Source of the DNA: Morinoia aosen
Lineage: Eukaryota > Arthropoda > Malacostraca > Amphipoda > Talitridae
Length of the DNA: 64,000 bases
Assembly: GCA_030386875.1 (NCBI GenBank)
Contig: CM059562.1
Location: 47,079,757-47,143,756 of the forward strand
Direction of reading: 5' to 3'
Part shown: one piece after another, positions 35,585 through 46,877 of the stretch
Numbering within the stretch: the stretch's first letter is position 1
Layout: every line of letters begins with the position of its first letter
The notes under the pieces: generated by a model
Told to the model about the DNA's origin: nothing
The model's database searches: none
What the model saw: the letters and a program-made list of their open reading frames with translations, nothing else
Translations under genes and position numbers: made by a program

Positions 35585-38138
35585 CACGTTAACCGCCATG
35601 CCTGATGTCAGAGGTTTGCCCCTACCGCCACAACTTTGCTTTGGTGCCACAGTTAGTGCAGTGACAGCAGCAACGGGAAAAGTTTGTCATGTGTTTTGCT
35701 CCTCCTACACTACATTATGAGTCGATAAAAACTTTTGTTCACCGGTGGCCAAATGGCGTTCTGAGCGTACGATATCTTCTGCAGCGCCACATGTACCACC
35801 GGTGGTACAAACTCTTTTTGGTCACCGGTGGTACATGTGGCGGTACAAACAGCCTTTTCATACCACTACGCCATTTGGTCACTGGTGGTACATTACTTTT
35901 TTGTGATTTTTTATGCCAATCATGTACAAATCATTGTTCAAATCATTTGAAACACCATTCTTTTGTTACAGATTGAAGTCTAGCATTTAGGTGTTTCTAA
36001 TTGTGTAGTTCCTATACATTTAGTTGCTTCAAGACAAAATGTATGTATCACGGTTTTATGGAGATCAGTCCCAGAAGGAAACTTCTTCATCTGATGAAAA
36101 TGAGGATGATATGGACCCATCATTCTTACTTTCGCAAGAAGAACTTGATACCCAGCACAGTGATGAAACCTATAGTGATGAATCTGATGAAGAACACGAG
36201 GCCACTAGAGCAGCTGATATTGAAGCCTCTTCCTCAACAGCAAACAGTACAGAAAATAATAGTGGATCAAATTCAGCAATTCAGACATCATGGAGAGCTA
36301 TGGTGTCAAGCAGTAGATCGTTCACTTGCACTGCAACTGAGATAAGACACTTCACCGATAAGCTTCCATGCAATCGTGAAATAGAACCAATTGATATATA
36401 TAAAATTTTTGTCACTGACGAAGTTGTTGAGTTGATCGTCAACGAAACTAACCTTTATTTTGAAAAAACTGTGGGAGCAGTTCCAACCACCAGGCACTCG
36501 AAGGTCAAACAATGGGAATCTATAACATCAGAAGATGTTCATAAACTACTGGGGATTCTAATTATGATGGGTTTGAATAAACAGCCAACTTTCGATTGCT
36601 ACTGGGCAAAAAGCGAAATGTATGGTTGTGAACTCATTCAAAAATCTATGCCTAGAAATAAATTTGAGCTCATCATGCGCTTCCTCCATTTTGCTGACAA
36701 TAAACAATCTGATGGAACTGACAGGCTGTATAAGTTGAGACCGCTAATTCAGCTCATTTCACAAAACTTCTTGAAGTTTACTCCAGGACAGGATGTTGTA
36801 TAGATGAGAGTTTGGTTTTATTTCGCGGACGCACTATTTTGCGTCAGTACATACCAAATAAAGCTCATAAATATGGATTAAAATTTTACAAACTATGCAC
36901 TGTTGAAGGATATACCTGGAATTTCATTCTATACAAGGGTCAAGGAGACACGGCTCCAAATTTATCGCACTCAGAATATGTGACACTTTCTCTCATGAAA
37001 GGGCTCCTAAAGGTAGGAAGAACTCTTTTTGTCGATAATTTCTATACATCTGTAACTCTTGCCAGAAAGTTGTTGGAAAATCAAACTTATGTCTGCGGAA
37101 CTCTGAGAAAGAACAGGAAAGGTAATCCTGGTTGTGTAGTGAACAAAAAATTGAAGAGAGGGGAAATATCTGGAAAAGAAAATAGTGAGGGAATAAAAGT
37201 GCTGAAATGGAAAGATAAACGTGATGTTTTGATGCTAACCACCATCCCTGAACATATTGATGAGCTGGTTAGAGTTGCTCAACGTCGGGGAACAGAAACT
37301 CATAAACCACAGTGCGTTTTAGATTACAATGCTGCTAAGAAAGGTGTTGTCTATTCTGATCAAATGGGAGCCTACTATTCTCCACTTCGCAAGGTCAGGA
37401 AATGGTATAAGAAGGCAGCATTTGAATTATTACTAGGAACATCTGTGGTCAACTCTCTGATACTTTTCAACAAGTATTATACCACCAAAAAATTGTCAAT
37501 GAAACAGTTCCGTGAGTCACTCGTCCTCTCACTCTTGACTGGAAAATCTAAAGAAGATATAAGGCGACCCTCTATTCAGGGTATAAGGTCTGAGCATGTG
37601 CTGTCTGAATTGCCAGGATCATGTAGATCAGCAAGAAAACGATGCAGAGGTTGCTATGATGTCATTAGTCAGAATGAAGGGAGTTCAGTTGCTGCAGCAA
37701 AAGCGCATCGTGGGAAGACTGTCTGCAATCAATGTGAGGGTAAGCCTCATTTGTGCCCTCCATGCTTTGAGAGAACTCATGATGCGGAGTAAAATGTAGA
37801 AATGAGTCTTGGTAACAGTTATAGTCAAGTATAGTTAGGATTCTAATTAGTAAAGTATTTTTTTTATCAAGTCTTATCAGGAAAACTATGTCACTTATTT
37901 TTATACAGGATTTATCAATTATTTCTTAAAAAAGGAACTTCTTACATAGAAAATAATAAATTTTGAACATTAAACTTTCTTTCTAAACAAAAATTTTATC
38001 ATTTATCCTTCCGTAAATACTTCAAATTAATTTTTGAAGATAATTGGTAAAAATTGGAAAATGTACCACCGGTGGTACATGCGGCGGTAAGTGAAATCCT
38101 TCAATGTACCACCGGTGGTACATGTGGCGGTTAACGTG
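35585..38138 (+). mobile_element. piggyBac transposon, nearly intact
   Basis: A 2,554-bp element between TTAA 35581-35584 and TTAA 38139-38142. Both ends begin CACGTTAACCGCCA with no mismatch over the first 14 bases. Copies of the palindrome ACCACCGGTGGT and variants lie inside each end (about 35740-35890 and 38062-38120). It sits inside element X, whose arms it interrupts. Confidence 0.95.
36039..37792 (+). pseudogene. piggyBac transposase, one frameshift
   Basis: The protein starts at ATG 36039 and stops at 37790-37792; the length of about 584 codons is normal for piggyBac. Order: acidic serine-rich N-terminus; the DDE core with RHSKVKQWESITSEDVHKLL and MPRNKFELIMRFLHF; a frame break near 36800; then FRGRTILRQY, catalytic VDNFYTS (Asp codon 37033-37035), the YSDQMGAYYS block with the third catalytic Asp (codon 37358-37360), and a C-terminal cysteine-rich DNA-binding domain (C-x-x-C pairs at about 37640-37770). 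The only lesion I see is a missing base near 36800, exactly at the first catalytic aspartate block (Asp-Glu before FRGR). It could be a real mutation or a sequencing error. Confidence 0.93.
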
Positions 38139-38380
38139 TTAAAATCACGCTTCTACGTTGAAAATTGTAGAGTGAGAAAAGTTTTGCATAAGTATATATA
38201 TATTTTTTTTAATTATTGCGAAATAAATAATTTTTTGGCAAAAAATTAAAATTTTCAAGTAAATGTGTTTGGAATTCAATTTTACATGTCTGTATGCATT
38301 TCCGGTCCCCTAGGTGCAATAGAAATGTGTACAGAGAAGTTAAAAAATGAGGTAAAGTGCAGGGCAGGAGGTTCCCTTAA

Positions 38381-39430
38381 CAGATTAACCCTCGCCGACA
38401 TGCTGACATTACCGAAATGGCGCGCCATATTGCCTTTGCTATTTTACTTCCAGCACGCTTATTATTATAGATAATTGTTTGAAAATACATGTCTTAGTAG
38501 AAAAATAGCTGCTCTTTTCATTGAAAAAAACAATTTTGAAATAGCTTGTGCCATTTGTGCGATATAAGGTGTAAAAGTCCATGGACTTATGAAGAAATAT
38601 AAATTTTTAGAAGTTGCGCCATTTTTTTACCTTGACACTTTTGTAATATTTTTATGCTGATTTCTATGGAAAAAGACCTGCTAAATCCAATGGTGTCTTT
38701 ATTTTTTTCCTGTGACAATTAGATCAGAAGATATGGGCATTTTTGTCTTTTCTATTTTACTTGTATGCTTATTATAATAAATAATTGTTTGGAAAATGCA
38801 TGTTTTTGAAGAGAAATAGGTACCCTTCACATTGGAATAAAATATTTTGAAGTAGCTTTCGCCGTTTTTTATGTAAGGCATCAAAGCCCATAGTTTAAAA
38901 AAAAATATTTTTTGAAAAAATCGTGTATTTTATTTTGTTGCCATTTTTTCACAGTGAAAGCTGGCTAATCGAGTAGACAACAGCCGGCTCAGCACACAAC
39001 CTACCCTGGGCACTCGAGTGCACAGACTGAGTCGGCGCAGCACTCTTTATTTTATTGCCTTCTCACCCCTTACCACATGCTCTATACTGTGTTCATTCAA
39101 TAGAGCTTGTGGAGACAATTCTAGTGGTATATGTCAACCCTATATTTCATTCCTACACACCGCGACGGCATGCTGTCTACTCGAGTGCCCAGTTAGTCGA
39201 CGAGGGTTAAGTGCGGCGGGTTAAACTGAAGTTCAATCTCCAACTCAAATTTAAAGTCATTTGTTGCAAGAAATTTAGAAAATAGCAAACATGAACTGGG
39301 TCATGCCTTCATTTAGCTTTCATTGAGTGTTTATAAAAAATTGATTCAGTGACTGCTGGTCAGTCAGCAGCACTATGAAAATCACTTAAGTCCTAAGTGA
39401 CCACCGGTGGGTCACGCAGCACTCAACGTG
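38381..39430. mobile_element. TTAA MITE (CACGTTAA family), split by element Z
   Basis: The right end reads reversed CACGTTGAGTGCTGCGTG before TTAA 39431-39434. The left end (CAGA for CACG) follows TTAA 38377-38380. The interior 39211-39430 matches the MITEs at 16156 and, reversed, 21951, including the CCACCGGTGG palindrome. Without the insertion it is about 228 bp. Confidence 0.75.
38389..39206. mobile_element. TTAA element Z (CCCTCG ends), non-coding
   Basis: An 818-bp element flanked by TTAA 38385-38388 and 39207-39210. Ends are CCCTCGCCGAC and, reversed, CCCTCGTCGAC. The flanking TTAA is the internal TTAA of the CACGTTAA MITE, which dates it as the later insertion. The interior carries two diverged copies of one module ('attattatagataattgtttg' near 38460 and 'tattataataaataattgtttg' near 38771). 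Confidence 0.8.
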
Positions 39431-39439
39431 TTAAGCATG

Positions 39440-39690
39440 AACTGTGCGAAAAGGAAAATCTGTGCACAAGGTATTTTCTACACAGGATACACTGCACAAA
39501 GACATGGCAAATTATCAAAGAAGAGAAAGTAAAAAACGAAAAATTGAAAGTAGAGCAAGCATAAAACCTGAAAGAAGCACTGTGGGCACAAGAATGGTTT
39601 CAAAGATAGCCTAACAGTAACCACTTTGGGGCACCAGCCCTCATGGTTAAGGATAAACCACCCTAACTAACCTAAGCCTGATACAAAAGA
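39440..39690. repeat. SINE-like repeat (family B)
   Basis: Shares ordered words with 23530-23760: 'cacaaggta', 'gcataaaacctgaaagaagc', 'gtgggcacaagaatg', 'cctaacagtaacc', 'ccctaactaacctaa'. Confidence 0.4.
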
Positions 39691-40265
39691 ATAAAGGTTA
39701 TGTACAATCCCATGCAATTGGACAAATATTCAATTGAAAACTAGATGCTTGTTAAGTTGATTTTATTGACATGAAAGCAACATCATACACTTATATTTAC
39801 TGTTCACACTAAGTAAACCAACCTGCTCACAATACACTACACTCATCGTTTAATATTCGACAAAAAAATTCCAAGATAGCTCACAGCACTTGCAGAAATT
39901 TCTACCTAATCTTACTGACGCTTGAGAAACAAAGCACATCTTTCACAGAAACTTCAGGTGGACAAAAAACTGTAACAACTACAAAAAAATCAGATTAGTT
40001 ATTGCATATCACACAACTTGGCATGGTTGCAACTCATAATTCCACGGCAATTCTTCCTCTAAATGCTTTCAAATCATGTACATTAATTGCTGCATTTCGA
40101 ACTCTTCCTGAGATGGGCTAGCTCTACCCTAGGGAGAGCCAGCTCTACCAAAGAGCAATGCACTGTTACTTTAAAATGACTCAGCTCTTTTCTTGAATGA
40201 TATGCTCCTTTTCTCAAACAAGCTAACTCTACTTTTAGTCACCAATGAACCAGCTCTGCTCTACT
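39691..40265. other. Flank of the second minisatellite
   Basis: No gene seen. From about 40100 the words 'gctctacc', 'agctctac' and 'agctctgctcta' appear at irregular spacing and lead into the array. Confidence 0.45.
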
Positions 40266-40289
40266 AGCTCTGCTCTAGAGTAGCAGTCT

Positions 40290-41240
40290 CTGCTCTCCAC
40301 TGAGCCGCTGGCTCTGCTCTCCACTGAGCTGCTGGCTCTGCTCTCCACTGAGCTGCTGGCTCTGCTCTCCACTGAGCTGCTGGCTCTGCTCTCCACTGAG
40401 CTGCTGGCTCTGCTCTCCACTGAGCTGCTGGCTCTGCTCTCCACTGAGCTGCTGGCACTGCTCTCCACTGAGCTGCTGGCTCTGCTCTCCACTGAGCTGC
40501 TGGCTCTGCTCTCCACTGAGCTGCTGGCTCTGCTCTCCACTGAGCTGCTGGCTCTGCTCTCCACTGAGCTGCTGGCTCTGCTCTCCACTGAGCTGCTGGC
40601 TCTGCTCTCCACTGAGCTGCTGGCTCTGCTCTCCACTGAGCTGCTGGCTCTGCTCTCCACTGAGCTGCTGGCTCTGCTCTCCACTGAGCTGCTGGCACTG
40701 CTCTCCACTGAGCTGCTGGCTCAGCTCTCCACTGAGCTGCTGGCTCAGCTCTCCACTGAGCTGCTGGCTCAGCTCTCCACTGAGCTGCTGGCTCTGCTCT
40801 CCACTGAGCTGCTGGCTCTGCTCTCCACTGAGCTGCTGGCTCTGCTCTCCACTGAGCTGCTGGCTCTGCTCTCCACTGAGCTGCTGGCTCTGCTCTCCAC
40901 TGAGCTGCTGGCTCTGCTCTCCACTGAGCTGCTGGCTCTGCTCTCCACTGAGCTGCTGGCTCTGCTCTCCACTGAGCTGCTGGCTCTGCTCTCCACTGAG
41001 CTGCTGGCTCTGCTCTCCACTGAGCTGCTGGCTCTGCTCTCCACTGAGCTGCTGGCTCTGCTCTCCACTGAGCTGCTGGCTCTGCTCTCCACTGAGCTGC
41101 TGGCTCTGCTCTCCACTGAGCTGCTGGCTCTGCTCTCCACTGAGCTGCTGGCTCTGCTCTCCACTGAGCTGCTGGCTCTGCTCTCCACTGAGCTGCTGGC
41201 TCTGCTCTCCACTGAGCTGCTGGCTCTGCTCTCCACTGAG
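40290..41240. repeat. Minisatellite part 1, 24-bp unit, about 40 copies
   Basis: Unit 'ctctgctctccactgagctg' plus 'ctgg', with an exact period of 24 (five units per 120 bases). Copies are almost identical; a few have 'ggcact' or 'ggctcag' variants near 40450, 40690 and 40710-40780. Frames are open on both strands only because 24 is divisible by three. Confidence 0.97.
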
Positions 41241-43388
41241 CTGGCTCAGCTCTCCAATGAGCTGGCTCTGCTCTCCACTGAGCTGGCTCTACTCTCCACT
41301 GAGCTGGCTCTGCTCTCCACTGAGCTGGCTATGCTCTCCACTGAGCTGGCTATGCTCTCCAATGAGCTGGCTATGCTCTCCAATGAGCTGGCTCTGCTCT
41401 CCAATGAGCTGGCTCTGCTCTCCACTGAGCTGGCTATGCTCTCCACTGAGCTGGTGGCTCAGCTCTCCACTGAGCTGGTGGCTCAGCTCTCCACTGAGCT
41501 GGCTATGCTCTCCAATGAGCTGGCTCTGCTCTCCAATGAGCTGGCTCTGCTCTCCAATGAGCTGGCTCTGATCTCCAATGAGCTGGCTCTGCTCTCCACT
41601 GAGCTGGCTATGCTCTCCAATGAGCTGGCTATGCTCTCCACTGAGCTGGCTCTGCTCTCCACTGAGCTGGCTCTGCTCTCCAATGAGCTGGCTCTGCTCT
41701 CCAATGAGCTGGCTCTGCTCTCCAATGAGCTGGCTCTGCTCTCCAATGAGCTGGCTATGCTCTCCACTGAGCTGGTGGCTCAGCTCTCCACTGAGCTGGC
41801 TCTGCTCTCCAATGAGCTGGCTCTGCTCTCCAATGAGCTGGCTCTGATCTCCAATGAGCTGGCTCTGCTCTCCACTGAGCTGGCTATGCTCTCCACTGAG
41901 CTGGTGGCTCAGCTCTCCACTGAGCTGGCTCTGCTCTCCACTGAGCTGGCTCTGCTCTCCACTGAGCTGGCTCTGCTCTCCACTGAGCTGGCTCTGCTCT
42001 CCACTGAGCTGGCTCTGCTCTCCACTGAGCTGGCTCTGCTCTCCTCTGAGCTGGCTCTGCTCTCCTCTGAGCTGGCTCTGCTCTCCACTGAGCTGGCTCT
42101 GCTCTCCACTGAGCTGGCTCTGCTCTCCACTGAGCTGGCTCTGCTCTCCACTGAGCTGGCTCTGCTCTCCACTGAGCTGGCTCTGCTCTCCACTGAGCTG
42201 GCTCTGCTCTCCACTGAGCTGGCTCTGCTCTCCACTGAGCTGGCTCTGCTCTCCACTGAGCTGGCTCTGCTCTCCACTGAGCTGGCTCTGCTCTCCACTG
42301 AGCTGGCTCTGCTCTCCACTGAGCTGGCTCTGCTCTCCACTGAGCTGGCTCTGCTCTCCACTGAGCTGGCTCTGCTCTCCACTGAGCTGGCTCTGCTCTC
42401 CACTGAGCTGGCTCTGCTCTCCACTGAGCTGGCTCTGCTCTCCACTGAGCTGGCTCTGCTCTCCACTGAGCTGGCTCTGCTCTCCACTGAGCTGGCTCTG
42501 CTCTCCACTGAGCTGGCTCTGCTCTCCACTGAGCTGGCTCTGCTCTCCACTGAGCTGGCTCTGCTCTCCACTGAGCTGGCTCTGCTCTCCACTGAGCTGG
42601 CTCTGCTCTCCACTGAGCTGGCTCTGCTCTCCACTGAGCTGGCTCTGCTCTCCACTGAGCTGGCTCTGCTCTCCACTGAGCTGGCGCTGCTCTCCACTGA
42701 GCTGGCTCTGCTCTCCACTGAGCTGGCGCTGCTCTCCTCTGAGCTGGCTCTGCTCTCCACTGAGCTGGCTCTGCTCTCCACTGAGCTGGCTCTGCTCTCC
42801 ACTGAGCTGGCGCTGCTCTCCTCTGAGCTGGTGGCTCAGCTCTCCACTGAGCTGGCTCAGCTCTCCACTGAGCTGGCTCTGCTCTCCACTGAGCTGGCTC
42901 TGCTCTCCACTGAGCTGGCTCTGCTCTCCACTGAGCTGGCTCTGCTCTCCACTGAGCTGGCTCTGCTCTCCACTGAGCTGGCTCTGCTCTCCTCTGAGCT
43001 GGTGGCTCAGCTCTCCACTGAGCTGGCTCTGCTCTCCACTGAGCTGGCTCTGCTCTCCACTGAGCTGGCTCTGCTCTCCACTGAGCTGGCTCTGCTCTCC
43101 ACTGAGCTGGCTCTGCTCTCCTCTGAGCTGGCTCTGCTCTCCACTGAGCTGGCTCTGCTCTCCACTGAGCTGGCTCTGCTCTCCACTGAGCTGGCTCTGC
43201 TCTCCTCTGAGCTGGTGGCTCAGCTCTCCACTGAGCTGGCTCTGCTCTCCACTGAGCTGGCTCTGCTCTCCACTGAGCTGGCTCTGCTCTCCACTGAGCT
43301 GGCTCTGCTCTCCACTGAGCTGGCTCTGCTCTCCACTGAGCTGGCTCTGCTCTCCACTGAGCTGGCTCTGCTCTCCTCTGAGCTGGCT
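41241..43388. repeat. Minisatellite part 2, 21-bp unit, about 100 copies
   Basis: Same sequence as part 1 with one CTG codon-sized block removed: 'ctggctctgctctccactga' plus 'g', period 21. Variant units with 'ccaatgag' and 'ctatgctct' cluster at 41250-41880; from about 41900 'ccactgag' units dominate, with 'cctctgag' and 24-bp 'gctggtggctcag' units scattered. It ends at 43388 in single-copy sequence. Confidence 0.96.
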
Positions 43389-44499
43389 CAAAACATGCAA
43401 TTTAGCAGCAATGAATAGGTCGTGAAAAGAACAGTAATAAAGATGACATGATTCAACTTTAAGCTGCTCTAGGGCTTTATAGGTAAAACAACATTGAGCA
43501 AAATACACACAGGTTGTGTATTAGACAAAGTGAACAATATTTTCAGCACCCACTTTCTTAACATTCTAAAAGCATTGTTCATCCTAGAAAATATTTTTTT
43601 CATTTGGGACCTAAAACTTTGAAATTTGGTACGCAATTTAATTCTACATAATATGGCTGAGTTTCAACAGGACATTATTCCTATTTCAACATAAGAAAAA
43701 AGGTAAAAATAATAGATAACTAAAGACAATTCAGATCATACTTTTGACTATAATTTCTGAACTAGGCAAAAATGAATTTACCATTAGATGCAGTATGATC
43801 TCTTAGAAAAATATAACAAGATAATCAAGAAGTTTATACTGAAAAAATTCAAGGACAAACTGTTTACAACAAACTGATAACTTCAATCTCATTGTAAATG
43901 AGAATAGATGATATAAATTGAGAATTTTTAAACCAAAGAAAATTTCTTCAGCAGTCCAATAATATATACATTGTCATCCTACTTTGTAAAATGTATGAGA
44001 AATCCAATCTTAAAAGAAGTGTGAAATTTATAACAAAGAAACACAATCAGAATGTAATTTTAGCATTGGAGGACACAAATTAGGATAAAGCTCCAAAAAT
44101 TTTCCAATCTATCGTAAAAATAGTTTACTTTTTACATTCAATTTGTTCTGAAAACATCAGATTAATTTATGATGGAAAGTTTACTTGCTTGAAACTTTCA
44201 AGTCACTGAAATATATAATTTCATGTTCTATATCATCTCTTGATAAATTATCAAGAAATGAAGAGCAAATAATTCAAGGACTTCAAACTTCTCAGAGATT
44301 CAATTTAGCTAACTGTTAGAGGAGTCTTTCAACAATAATATTGAATGGCTATTCTTTACCCAAACACTTTTAATCTTGTTTTATGATCATTATATGGCTT
44401 TTGTCGGAAAAACTTGTTATTCTTCAAATATAAGATCTCTAGATCTCCTTGGACTGAGTTAACAATAGTCCTCCACCCAATTTGCTTCACTGTTTAACT
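43389..44499. other. AT-rich intergenic sequence, no gene seen
   Basis: No coding frame, repeat end or RNA motif is supported. Confidence 0.4.
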
Positions 44500-44760
44500 A
44501 GATTAAATGTTGATTTGAGCCTCCATAACCACAACAAAGGCATTCCAAACAGAGGAAGGTACCATTTAATATGGACTCAAGAGAATCTATGCACAAGGTG
44601 CATAGAAATAGTAAGTTGAGAAAGAAGTTTATGAAACAAGATGAAAGTTGAAGAAGAAAATAGGTTGAAAAAAAAAGAATGACAGCAGTAAACCAGAAAA
44701 GATTATCAGTAACAAAAGAAGGCAAACATATTACATTTCATATCCCTAAATCCCCCGGTC
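44500..44760 (-). repeat. SINE-like family A copy, truncated
   Basis: Words in order: 'gattagattaaa'-like lead-in, 'gagcctccataacc', 'gaggaaggtaccatttaatatgga', 'cacaaggtgcatagaaa', 'tgaaacaagatgaaagttgaagaag', then decay before the CCCCCTGAGGGG end. Confidence 0.7.
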
Positions 44761-45120
44761 AAGAAATTTTGTAAAAATATTCCTCCCAAGTGGACTAAAT
44801 TAAGATAAAAATAGCTACTCAGCAAAAATATTTTTGCACACTTTCTCCATCAGGATATGATTTGGGGATATGATTCAATATGTTTTTGTGAAAAATAGTT
44901 CAAATTGATGGAAAATATGTTAAAAATCATCAGGAGGTTTAGGGCCACCCTGACTAGATTTGAAGGAAAAAACTATTAAAACAACCAACCTGCCACTCTA
45001 GAATAAAACAGAATGATTTTGAATAGCATTTTATAATAATTACAAACAATAATAACTGAATTTTTTCCATCAGCCTTACCTGTTTCCATTACATATCAAT
45101 GCATTAAGTTATTCCAAAAA

Positions 45121-45694
45121 CAGTCGTACCTCGGTAGTCGACCACCTTTATACTCGACCAAATCGGGGCTCGACCAAAAAATTCGAGTAGAAAATGCATC
45201 GGACCTCAAACAGATCTTTGGTATTCGACTAGCCGAGTCGCCCGAACGCGCTCCTCGGCCAGCAGGTAAGCGTCAGTTCAACTCAGACCGCCAGCGGAGT
45301 AAGACGTACGCAGTTTGTTCTCGAGTATTTCTTCCCAGATTTAAACTTTTTCGTGTTGCTCTAGCCCTTAATAATGGGTCCAAAGAAAGACAGTGATAAG
45401 GGAAGGCAAAGAGGAAAACAGTGAGGACCACTATTGAACTTAAGGAAATTATAGCAAAATATGAAAATGGTTTGCGAGTGTCCGAACTCGCGTAGCATTT
45501 ATCTTTATCATGTACTGCTTGTGCACATTTACGTCTTCATTATTGTTTAGATACACGTTCTTATAATATTTTAGGTATTTTTCTTAATGGTAAGAACGGA
45601 TTAAATACTTTCCATTATTTCTTATGAGAAAATTTGTTTCGGTGTTCGACCACCACCTCAGAACGGATTATGGTCGAGTACCGAGATACGACTG
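45121..45694 (+). mobile_element. Tigger (pogo) element, deleted
   Basis: Ends are CAGTCGTACCTCGGTAGTCG and, reversed, CAGTCGTATCTCGGTACTCG, both followed by ACC. TA follows on the right (45695-45696); on the left it reads AA. CAGT ends and TA targets are the pogo/Tigger rule. The element is 574 bp. Confidence 0.85.
45374..45496 (+). pseudogene. Tigger transposase N-terminal remnant
   Basis: ATG 45374 opens MGPKKDSDKGRQRGKQ and a stop. One frame over, the text continues with RTTIELKEIIAKYENGLRVS before another stop. This is the start of the Tigger transposase (CENP-B-like DNA-binding part); the rest is deleted. Confidence 0.8.
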
Positions 45695-46571
45695 TATTGG
45701 TATTTGCTGGTCAAGGCAGATTTTGACTTTTATTGAAAAATTTCCACTTTTCCTGCCTACTTACTGCCAAGTAAATGGAAAATATTGCACTACTAACTAC
45801 AAACTTTCATTGATGGTAGGGATACTCATAAATGAGCTCCAGAAAGCCCAACAAAATAAACAGGACCTACTTACCACCATGAGTAATGAGTGGGAAAACA
45901 GCACATCTACAACTCAAGAAAACTTATGAGGATTTGGGAAATTTCATACGAATTTGCCTCTTCAAAATTTGACGGATAATTAGAATGTACTACTCCAAAC
46001 GCCAGTAACACATTTAAAACAAGCTTTCAAATTGAAAAAATTTTTGTCACTAAATATAGTCTTGAATGGCCGGTCAATTTGAATCGTCGGTCATTCTATG
46101 TTAGTTTTTAATTTTCATACTTTGTAGCAATCTAAAAACTCAACCCCTAAGGTATGCAGTAGTATAATCATCCTTCTTTAATTTTTGAAAAAATCAGTGC
46201 AATAAGTGCCACAAAAAGGAAAACATAAACAAATAAAACTGACTACCTCCATGAATTGAGAAAAAATGGAACAAGTTTGTGAAAGCACACAATGGTAAAA
46301 GCTATAGAACAAAAGTTCACCCACTACGTTTCACTGCACGTACTAGATGGGAGTTTGTTTTCATAAGTGTTGCCATAACATCTGAGTGTTCTCACTTTAA
46401 ATGTATACCTTTAAGATAATTTCAATTTGTGGTTAATGAAATAGAAAATATTGAAGTAAACTTTGTAAGGCCGGTCAAATTACTGTTGAAATAAAACTTT
46501 ATTACATTTTGTTCGTCAATGCTTCACTAACAAATATTTCTCTGTAGAAGCATCGTATATATGGTTATCTA

Positions 46572-46877
46572 AGCCAAAAACTTCTGGCATACATACTGGA
46601 GAACTCCTTTAAAATGCTAGTTGAAAAACAGGCCAATAAAGAATTAGAAAAATGTAAGAAAGAATGACTGGAAGAAAGAGAGAAGAAGAGAGTAGAGAAA
46701 AGAGTAGCTAAAAAACAAAAAGGAACAAAAGAAAAGAACCAGAAGTCATTGAAGAGATTTTCCAATGATTGCTTTGCATGCAGGGGAGATGAGAACCAAC
46801 CTGACTTAGCAGCCTGGATAGGTAGCAATAGATGTTTTAGGTGGTGTCATACTTTCTGTTTGGGAGGAGAGTACTAA
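46572..46877 (+). pseudogene. Transposase C-terminus with zinc-binding (PHD-like) motif
   Basis: In one frame, broken by a single TGA near 46665, the sequence encodes a lysine/glutamate-rich helix (ELEKCKKE, LEERERRRVEKR) and then C-F-A-C ... W-I ... C-F-R-W-C-H-T-F-C, ending at TAA 46875-46877. The C-x2-C, W, C-x2-W-x-H-x2-C pattern is common at the C-terminus of pogo/jerky-type DDE transposases in insects. No catalytic part was found nearby, so the family is uncertain. Confidence 0.5.

Larger units (their letters stand above)
34783..38376. mobile_element. TTAA element X with long inverted ends, split by a piggyBac insertion
   Basis: The left end (GAGGACCTCCTACC, after TTAA 34779-34782) and the right end reversed (GGGAACCTCCTGCC, before TTAA 38377-38380) are inverted copies. 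The similarity continues inwards for about 300 bases: 'tttctattgca(a/c)ctagg', 'aaacacattt', 'acttttctcac', 'aattttcaac(a/g)tagaag'. Without the piggyBac the element is about 1.04 kb. It has no coding capacity. Confidence 0.75.

Noticed and set aside
41440..43230. Chi-like words GCTGGTGG in the minisatellite
   Set aside because: They are a by-product of the 24-bp variant unit; Chi is a bacterial signal with no meaning here.
40235..43508. Reading frames up to 739 codons with ESRASSSV or GEQSQLS protein repeats
   Set aside because: Same artefact with 24- and 21-bp units; all strands are open and no start, intron or gene-like end is present.
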